Source: Membranipora membranacea
Lineage: Eukaryota; Bryozoa; Gymnolaemata; Cheilostomatida; Membraniporidae
Length of the DNA stretch: 64,000 nt
Direction of reading: 5' to 3'
Assembly (NCBI GenBank): GCA_914767715.1
Contig: OU612073.1
Location: 18,912,001 to 18,976,000, forward strand
Shown in pieces: positions 35,971 through 45,800 of the stretch (the first letter of the stretch is position 1; each line of letters starts with the position of its first letter). The position numbers were made by a program, and so were the translations under genes. The notes below the pieces were generated by a model, which did not search any database, was not told the origin of the DNA, and saw nothing but the letters and a program-made list of their open reading frames with translations.

Positions 35971-36570
35971 ACCAAATTAATGGCAGCTCAGTCAACCCTG
36001 TGGAACAAACCCTGACCGTATAATACAACAGAGAGACAGAAAACTCTGAAAACTGCCGCAAACTAGCTAGAAACACTGAGTTATCCTTCATCAACGTTTC
36101 AGACTAAGTTTATATATTTGTATTTGTTTCTAAGATATTAAGCACACATTTTTATTCCACATGATGCAGTGATACAAAATGTGTTCACAAATTTATTTTA
36201 TTGTCATGTCCTTTTCTAAACTCGCTCTAACACAACACCAATATTTCAGACAAGATACTATGTAACACCGTCTTAGAATCTACAATGTTTTGAGAATCGT
36301 TATATTTATATTTTAAATTCCTTCAACCACAAATTTCAAACAATAAATCATGTAGTTCAGACAAAACAGTTATAGGCAGGGCGCTCCGATGCAGTATGTC
36401 TTTGAGAAGGGGCTGAGCGAGGTAACTCGGATCAACCTGGGTTCAGGTCTCAGGGACCCATAGAGCTCAAGCCTTCCATAAAACAAAGTTTAATCTAGCA
36501 TCGTTGTTCAAAACGCTCCGAAATACGAATGAATCGGAGCAAATCTGAAACTGTGATGCACGTTGGCTTA
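35971..36570. other. 3' flank of A3
   Basis: Near-identical to the 3' flank of A1 (11936-12559), including the AATAAA-containing phrase CAATAAATCATG. No exon. Confidence 0.45.
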
Positions 36571-36574
36571 GCTG

Positions 36575-37740
36575 CCCCTTTTAGGACGGATTGACCAATG
36601 GTTCACTGCCTCACCTGTTTGTAGAATTGGCATGAGGTTACAAAGTGAAGGGCTGTGTCTTTGTCTTGACCACATTTTGGACAGTCCTATTTCATCTGTT
36701 AGTTTTTGCAGGTGTACCTTGAATGGCCCGTCACCAGTTAAAACTGATATTAGGTTACTGATCTCTTAGCGTCCAAAGCAGAGGAGCCCAGTTTAAAATC
36801 TTAGATTCAGTTCACTAATGAATGATTTTGTATGACTACCAAGTTTACAATTTCTCCAATAAATAATTTTCGAATCCATCATCCACTCTTTGATTCCCTG
36901 CTTTATGAATGATTGGGTTACAGGGAGTGCTGGTTCTGGACCATAAAAGCCACGGGAAGAACAACATTCCCGAGTAAGTACGCTTGTTTATTTCCATAGA
37001 TGCCAATGTGTCCTGGAACCCAAATGACCTTGATATTATTTCTATGTCCAAGTAATTTCAGCTTGTTTCGGCATTCTAAGACTATTTTGGAAGTGTGTAT
37101 GTGTGATTTAAGCGCATGCGTCGCAGCCTGGCTATCAATATAGATGGCAATATTCAAACCTTCTAAAAATTGAACAGTTCTGAGAGCAGCAGTAATTTCA
37201 GCTTGGAATACTGTTACTGTGTTTCCAAGGCATTGAAACTTTTCTATATCTCGTACAAAAGGAGGATTATTATTACTAGTAATGTAGACACCTGATCCAA
37301 CGCCGAGATCATTTCGTTAACCATCTGTTTAAACATTTATGTCGTAATCAGTTTTAACATTCCGTTCTATCCACCGCTCACGGTCTGGTACCTCAAATTT
37401 CACTTCACATGAATCATACCAAACACCAGAGTGCGAGGGATAGGGTCGGAAGGCATCAAGGCTGGTGAGCAGATGTTAGTTAGTAAGTTAAAAATTGTGT
37501 TGTGAGCATATTCATGATTTGAGTCCCACTGATTGCTTGCCATAAGCCTGTAACAGGTTCTCATAGCATGTGATTGAATTATAATAGGAAGAGGGGTGAG
37601 ATCTAGCAAATATTCAAGGGCTGCAGTAGGAGTTGCCTTAAAAAAGTTTGAAAATGTTAATGCTGCCAGTCGGTTGAGTCGAGAGATGTATTTTTATTTC
37701 TTTATGATGAGCAAAACTTCCACCATACGATAACACCATG
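36575..37740 (-). mobile_element. non-LTR retrotransposon relic, second copy
   Basis: Duplicate of 12560-13700, with the same RT C-terminal, RNase H (YIDSQAA, IWVPGHIGIYGN) and Cys-rich tail segments. It has additional small deletions: an 11-base-class loss near 37190 in the FQAEITAV region and a frameshift after the GHIGIYGN motif near 36960. It arrived by segmental duplication rather than by separate insertion, since the flanks match too. Confidence 0.8.
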
Positions 37741-37768
37741 AAGGAAGATTGGCTTAATAATTGAGTCT

Positions 37769-37970
37769 GATCGCTCACTCAGTGAATGAGTGATAACTGC
37801 TAGGCTATCGCTTTCAGATCGCTCAGTCACTTGGTGGAACTATATACATTCTGATTGAGCGATTTGGGAGCGATTTTGTCTAATTGAAAGACCAAGTGAG
37901 TGATCATTTTGAGAGATGTGAAAGTGATAACTTGCTTTAGTAAAGGATCGCTCTTTCTAATTGAAAGACC
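37769..37970 (+). repeat. GATCGCTC foldback repeat, copy in unit 3
   Basis: Matches 13746-13946 with about a dozen differences, including a shorter poly-C tract at the right end. Confidence 0.65.
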
Positions 37971-37974
37971 CCCC

Positions 37975-39572
37975 AGGGCCCCATCGACTAGTCAAGTTCC
38001 TTGGTAGGAAAAACATGTATAAAACGAACCTTGCCAATTAGCGATACTCATTTCAATTTCAATATATTTTAATTCAAATCTGTCATGGTATGTAATGGTT
38101 AGATAGGATATGAGTTAGCTAAAAATTGGCTTATCATGTGTTCTCTGAGAAAAACATCACTATGTGGTTATCATAGTATAAACCAACTGTGGGTAAACAT
38201 GCCTTGTTCAGAAGTGCGAAAAGATCGTAGTGAGCCTACTTTTGGGGTTAGCCAGTGCACGCATACGCAGGTTCCTATTAGATTGGACCAGAAAGACCAG
38301 GACAAGGTGCAAATCCTGTTGAATAATATATATTGAATTTGTATCAAGCACAGAATCAAATCGGACAACTCACAACTATTGCAATTTCTTTTCGAGTTGT
38401 CCTCTCTTGTAAAATGGATTTACCCAGGCTGTCCACCCACCCCTTACAGCCTGCCCAGGCTAAGGAGGATTATCATATGGTACCAAGAAGTTAGACTAAC
38501 TCCTTGATTATACGAAGCCATTCTGTGCAATGTGATCACACAAAATCCAAACCAAACAAATTTTTGCAGGGGATAGCCAGTTATCCCAAATTTGACCCAA
38601 GGGAATGCAGATGCTTTCTAAGTTTCATTTTGATAATCACGAATCAAAATATATGGTGAAGTGACACCTTTGTAATGTACTGTTGAGTCTGGGTTACCTA
38701 ACCCATCAGGGTAACACTTCACACAAAGATAGCACAATTAACATGTGAACTCTACAGGTGCCGATAAACATAAAGGCTTAAAAAAATTAAACAGAAGTTT
38801 GCTGTTGTTGACATGTCTACCTATTCCAGTCTTACAAGGTTAGCTCAGCCCTGTAGCTGTAGGTTTGAGGAAATAGCTTCAGGACAAAAGAGCTGGTCCA
38901 ATACCTTTGCGTGCAACCTTAGACTTTAACCTACTTTATGGAGAGCATTAGCATTGGTGCACTGAGTCATTTAATTGTGGGCGATGTCAAGACATCAAAT
39001 TGTGTAGTAGCATTGGTGTTATCATTGACTTGCAGCCCATATACCAGGTTTTTTTATACCTCAATCAATTTTAATCGAATTTTGATTTCGGAAAATAGCA
39101 ATCGATTTAGCAGCTTTCCGTAAACAGTTTGATACTTATTTTGGTCAATATGAATTTTCAAAGGGAAAATAACATCAAGTCAATAACAGGATGCTGCTGA
39201 TTGCAAAGCAATTTACAAAAACAGAATCTGATCAAATTAGATTGAGTTATCAACAATTAACCTGGACTGTTGACAGTAAATCAATGTAGCATTTGCTTCT
39301 ACACCTTCCAATGTTGTTACCTGCTGGCTGCTGCCTCACTTCAGCTGTATATTGTGTCCTGCCTAGGTTTATTATTAATTTTATGTGTTCAACTTCATGT
39401 TTGAAATACATACAGATTCATATGACCAGCAGTTTTTGATAGGGTTTCCAAATCAATCCAAGGTTTTCCCAAAACATGAGTATGACTCATTAGTATACAT
39501 TCTTTGCCAGGGTTTACCGATTGTGTAAATAGAAGGAATGCAATCACGCTGAAATTGATCCATTGTCTTAAT
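37975..39572. other. duplicated spacer upstream of type B copy 3
   Basis: Begins with the type A intron tail (37975-38098), then jumps directly to the match of 15540, so the orphan exon 3 of unit 1 is missing here. The rest matches 15.54-17.01 kb. No gene. Confidence 0.5.
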
Positions 39573-39573
39573 A

Positions 39574-39724
39574 GGGAATTTCTTACTTTGATAGGGAAAC
39601 TTCCCTTCTTGTCAGCTTAAGAACATGTGAGATTATACTTGAAATGATGTAATTGGGAAAAAGGCATCAGCATGGAAAACCAAAATGATAAGTATGTTGG
39701 TAGGTACCTCGCCATACATAAAGG
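39574..39724 (+). promoter_or_regulatory. candidate promoter of type B copy 3
   Basis: GGGAATTTCT (39574-39583) and GGGAAACTTCCC (39594-39605), then a TATA-like CATAAAGG ending near 39724. Spacing to ATGG (39796) is the same as in copy 1. Confidence 0.4.
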
Positions 39725-39795
39725 CCGTTTCAAACATTCACAACTCATTAAACTGTTCAGGTGGGCACTGGAAACACAATTTTAGACGCAGCAAG

Positions 39796-42090
39796 ATGGG
39801 TATGTATAACTTTATATATATATATATTTATATTTATATGTATGCATTTTTAAAGCAGCCTGAAACCCGACAATTTTTTTCTGGTATAGTATAACGAAAT
39901 GGTAGTTACTCTAAATTTGAGATTACATTTTGTAACAACTTTGAAGCACACTGTCCTGCATGTTATGGTTTGCTTTTGCACAAGTTAAGGCTTTCCGAGA
40001 GTTCTGATTGCACCAGTATGACTGAAGTTTACACAGCTGCCAACTGAAGCTACCTTGTTTTATTAAAAGAACTATCCTCAACATCTCCGTCTCCTAAAAT
40101 GTACAGGCTACGGGACAATTATATCGGATGTGGTTATGTGACTGTATTTCATTTGAGGAGTGAAAGTCCTCACCTACAGTTCAGCTGCTTTGTATCCCAA
40201 GTTGTAACCAGGAGCAGCTTAATGCAATAGTTGACACTGAATCTGCACTGTTGTATGTGATAGTGAAGAATAACAAATTGTTTAATGATTATTTAACACT
40301 TGACCTGACCTACCATTGTGATTTCTATTTTCAGCGAACCAACAAGAAACAAAAGAGGAGATAATCAAACGCATCAAAAGCCTGGTTTACTCTCTTTTCA
40401 ATGATGAGCCCACTGACTTCAGCACATTAGGACTTCAAGAGACAAACGATGACACATGGCCAATGGACAGCAACTTCAACGCAGCGCTGAGCCTGATGAG
40501 ATATCGCAAGAAGATTGACACCAGTATGAAGAGGGACCTCAAGGTATTCATCGAGAAAACCCTCAAAGCAGATCCAACTGATATCCATGCTTGGATCAAC
40601 AAATGCATGTTTGAAGTCACAAATGTCCCGGCCAATTTGACCAGAGCAAAGGAGGCCTTGGATCAGGTAATATCTCTCCAGGGAAACGAGAGTGCTGCCT
40701 CAGAAGCCAGAATACAGTACGCGTTTTGGTTGTGCACAATGATGAATGATGATATCGAAAAACGGAAGAGAGGTCTGGTGATCTTCAAGGACGAATTGAA
40801 CGGCGAGGACAGCAATCCGAGATATCACTACCTGTACATGAAGACTCTGGGAAATCACATGGTCAGAGAAGCTGAGGAAGAAGACCACTCCACTAAGAAG
40901 GAAACAGCAAAACTGTTCAGTGATCAGGTTCAAAGGCTTTTCCATTCAGACAGTCCAAGTTACCGACTGCAGATGTTTCTTTGCCTGGCAGATATACAAC
41001 GTCATGATTTCGGTCGTGCAGTCATAAAAGAGCTAAGAGACCAAGAAGAGCTCTTGTTTGACATCAGCGGTGATCCCAATACCCGATTTTGCATGCAACA
41101 GATTGACCAAATTATCCTCCAACATCCCGATATACCAGTCTTTGCGAACTACTATGCTCGGATAGCATTATGCTTGCTGAGGGATGCGATGGATGGGGAT
41201 AACTCACAAATGCAAGAAAATTTGAGAGAAGCACTTTCATATGCTGAAAAATACAAAAGTGGACGACCTAGCCGATTACCTATGGGGCCCAAAGCATGTG
41301 CACGAATCATCCTCTATCAATGGGCGATAGAGTACTTTGCCGTGAACCAGGAAAACCTGAGCTTTCCTTATGGTTTGCCTACTTATGGTGAGGATGCATT
41401 TCTCAGAACTTTATTTGCTTTATTTTGTATTTTGATGATCTGAAAATTCTCTTCGGGAGACTTGAAACAATATTACAGAAAACTTTGTGTTCCCAGAAAT
41501 ATCAAAATAATCGTAACCATGCTGTAATATTGTTGCTATGCTCCACGCATGTCATTCCTGCTTAGAACTTGTTTGACTACCAGTGAGACAACAACGATGA
41601 CCTATGACCAACAACTTTTCATTTAACTAAGACTACTTTCTTTTTGTTTTAGCACAAAAACTGAAACATCTGGCAGAAAAATACCATGCTAGCCAACCAG
41701 ATAATGACCCAAAGTCAAAGAAACTTTTGGAGGAGGCCCATCATCACCTAAAGGAGCACTACGGGCTTGGAGGTCCTTTTGTAGCAGATTACCCGAGAGT
41801 GCTGATATTATTGGGAGAAGAGCCAAGTATTGTTGAACCCATCTACAAAAAAGGGCCATATGGTGTCCCCATCGACAGGATTAATGCATTGGAGCACGAG
41901 GGCCTCTTTCTTGAAGCTCAAAAGAGATTTTAAGAGGCATACGACTGCTGTAAAGAAGCTGAAACTGTAATCGACGAAAATAAGATTGGTTACAAGAGTT
42001 ATATAATATTTAATGGTTTGCGCAGACTTCTTGCCCATGAGTGTGAGAGATCAGACAACTGGAGGAGAGGAGATGAGACTGAAATGTGAT
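39796..42090 (+). pseudogene. type B TPR-like gene, copy 3 (B3), late nonsense codon
   Basis: Modelled exons are 39796-39799 (ATGG), 40335-41387 and 41653-41933. Exon 2 is fully open with one extra codon (GLPTYG) before the GTGAGG donor. In exon 3 a CAA codon of B2 is TAA at 41931-41933, ending the protein at KRF and removing about 50 C-terminal residues; the downstream frame continues to TGA at about 42088-42090. Exon 2 is as good as in B2, so a truncated protein of about 445 aa could still be made. Called a pseudogene with reservation. Confidence 0.65.
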
Positions 42091-42817
42091 TTCTCTCAGA
42101 CGCTGATCCCCAAGTTTTATACAATCTCTTGTCTTGACACTATTGCTAAGTAAATTTATGAACTTTTCTTACCACAGCATATCAACCATTATGCTTGATA
42201 TCTCTCGTCTAATGCTATTGAATTGCTTGCTCTGTGTAACATGACGTACGTCTGTTACAGATGAATTCCATCATTTTATTTGCCTGGAGTGAAATGAGTC
42301 TTATTTATACTTTTTACAAGTACTATTTTCTTGTCTTGTGTTTGAACACTTTTGATTTTGGCAGACACCCCTGTTTCCGATAAGAGCAGGAATAGGAGAT
42401 CCGCATATACTGCGCTTTCCTGCTACATTTCCATTTTTATATAATCAGCCAATATATTTATATTTGTCCCTGAGTTCAAAATATTATATGTTGAGAAATT
42501 TATGAACTGTTCAACAGACCATTATTTTGGAAGTGAAAATAATTGCACCTTACTGAAAACAAAGAAAAGAAATTGGAAAGCCTATAAATATAATATGAAA
42601 CATAAAAATGTGTCATATGTCGTTCAGCTCTTTCATTTTCTCTCAACTAAAGGGAGATAGCACCAGTTAGAGTAAAGTGTCGGTTTAGTGTTAAGTCTCA
42701 TGTATTTCAATTATTTTACCAGTAATAACCAACCAATGGATATGTTTTATATGTATGTCTTGATGACATTGGCTAACCTTTCTGCAACATAACTAAAAAG
42801 ATTTCGGATAAATGAGG
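42091..42817. other. intergenic stretch between B3 and Artemis
   Basis: Convergent 3' ends of B3 (+) and Artemis (-). No exon. Sequence repeated at 19519-20274 and 27194-27916. Confidence 0.5.
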
Positions 42818-45800
42818 TCACAATTCTTCCTCGTTAAAGTCAGTGATATCACTGTCAGCATCCGAGCTGCCGCTGTGTTTGTTCGCAAGTGAATCATTAG
42901 TCATATTACGCCCTATATCATTCACTAATGAGTTGGACTTGTGCGAATGAGAATCTTGCTCTTTTGATGATGAGGTTTTCGTGATGTTATTTCTCAGAAC
43001 TTGTTTTCCGATGTCATGAGCAACTTGCAGAGTTGTTGATTTATCAGCATTCTCAACTGCAGTGGCAGGATCAGCCGTATGATAGAAAGTGTTGAGTTTG
43101 ACATCTATCTCATTATCACTGTCAAAATCCTGCTGTTCATCTATCGAGTCTACTTCAGAAGTTTTTGGTTCCTCAGTAGAAGTTGTCTCCTGACAACCAG
43201 TGAGGGCATTTCCTGAGGAGTTTTGTTTCTGCTCATTATTGTCATAAGAAGTTGTCTCCTGACAACAAGTGAGGGGTTTTCTGGAGGAGTTTTCTCTCAG
43301 CTCATTATCGTCATCATCAGACCAGAGATCCAGCTCAGGGGTGCTCTCTCTAGATTTAGTGCTGCAGAAACTGGTGTTTATACGAGCTTGTACATCATCG
43401 GTGATCATTCTAGGCTTTTTAGCACTTGGTGGCGCCACTACAAGGAACAAAAGGGATGATAATGTGAGATGACTTAATCTATTGATGTCAAAGATAATAA
43501 TGTAATGCAATGTACGAGCCTATTGGCTAAGATCAAAGTGTCACTGCCGATGGCCGATTAGTGTCAGTTCAGTTTTGGCAGCTCGCTGCACACCCACGAT
43601 TAGGAGGTCTTCTATGGCCTCACCTCTAGGATGCATTCTAGTTTTCTAGGATGTATCACATTCTCAGTATGAGGATATAGGGCACCTTTCGTGTTTCTTT
43701 AGGGGCAGCCAAATCTTTGTTTCTTACTAAACAGCAATGTACGAGTCCATCAGGAAGTTGAACCATATGATGTACACATTCTTGATAGGATAGTTGATAA
43801 TAGGTATGTTGTTAAGATTTTAGGACTCTTATAATACATTCCATCTTGCAAAATTGCTGATAGCCCACAGTCTCAGCAGTTTATCAAACCATGTACCAAG
43901 CAGTACTCATATCCTCTTATCTTGACAATCTTCATCCCCAATGTTACAACTGAATAAATTACATAGGAGACGTTACTCTTTGACAAAGAGTGATAAACTT
44001 TGTACTTTACGTGACTGTCAGCACAGTATCTGAGCTCTACCTACCAACTTGGTCTTTTGTTTTCTTATCTAGCCACCACATCCTGATGTTGTTGACAGAT
44101 TTCCACGAATCCTGCTTCTCAAGAGCCAAGCTATTTTGAGAATCTGTCAGTAGAATTTCTTGCAACAACTTTTGTGTCTGTAAAAAAATAAATATGAGGG
44201 GTTTTACTGTAGTACAAACCTTATAACATAAGCTCGATCGATTGTATAACCAATAGAGATGCATGAGAATTAGAGATTTCAGGCACAAGGAAAGGAATGA
44301 CGTAGTACCAAAATACTACGGGTCAATACACCACAAGGGGGGTCGTCCGAGTAGTTTAATTTAGCTGAATTTTATTGCCAAGTGTTCCGAATAATTGGCC
44401 GGGTCATTATCATGAGAGTATGAAGGCTTTGAGATGACGATATAAAAAGGCCGGAGCCTATGATGACAGTAAATGACTCATGTTGTGTACCATATTAAGT
44501 CTACCCACCTTTTCTCTTGTAGACCTCATGGCTACCACGCTAGCGTAGACAGTTTTAGGATTTAAATATCTGATAAAGTCCTCTATCTCTGAGAATGAGG
44601 AATGGAACGAATAACAGCACCGTACTACAACAGTAAACAGCATTATATTTATCCTCTAAACTCATACCAACTATAGAAGACTCAGGACACAGTCTTGAGA
44701 TGGGGGGGAGGGACCGGGTAGTGAAATAATTTTGCTTCTCTATTTCCTAAATTCAATACTGAAAACATTGCACGGGCAAGGCCATGACATGGCTTATAAA
44801 CTTGGAAATGGATGGTAGATTACGAGCCTCTCCTACATTGTCTATTTCTGTGGCAGCAATATGTGATTAAGTCATCATGTTGTAAAGCAATATTCCAAGA
44901 AAACCATTTGAGTGTCAGCAAAGTGAAACTATTGCGCTTGTATGACGAAATTGTTGGTAGAATTGATGAGTTATCAAATATTGATGCTCCCTTCGAACAC
45001 AGTCATGACCATAATATTGCGTTGCAACGCTTCAACTCTATAATGGCAGGATTTGGTGATGGAATTCATTTGGATCGTGTAACCTATTGCTGAATTTCAA
45101 TATCAGCAATCAGAATTTATTGCGCATGTATGGCTAAAAATATCAGAGTACAATCAATTTCCCATTCTGTATTGAATTTCCCATTCTGATGCAGTATCCA
45201 GAAGTTCTTCCATGATATGATATGTGAAGCTGATATTATTGTGTATAGTATATAGTATATTGTATTGTATATAGTATATTGTATATTGTATAGTGTAGGG
45301 ACTTACTTTAGTACAGATTATAATGGGATTTAAAACTGATCACAAATATTAGACTATGAATTGCTGATTATAGCTATCAGTGTAATTTTTCTGATATATT
45401 TTTCTCGATGGAAATGAAAACATATACAGCTTAGTTCAGTGTTTCTGTGAAAAGACAACAATATTATCAAGAATACATGAGGCCTTAGTTCAAGTTTATA
45501 TTGTACATCAATTATGCAGGCACAAAACCAAACATCATCTTGTAACACTGTATTGATATGGTATCTGAGATATGAAGTCGGGTATAGAAGGAGATAAGTG
45601 AGAGGGATAGGCTATCCTGGCATTGGTATGATACAGTTTACAGGCATATATTAAATCCAAGCTGTCCTGATTATTGTCATTACATATCAATCTGTCGCTA
45701 GAGTTGAGAAAAGGGTGTTTGACTAGGGAGTTTAGGATTCCAAATCATTCATGGTGTTCCCATAGGACATTCCACTCTGCTAAATCAATAAATAATGTTT

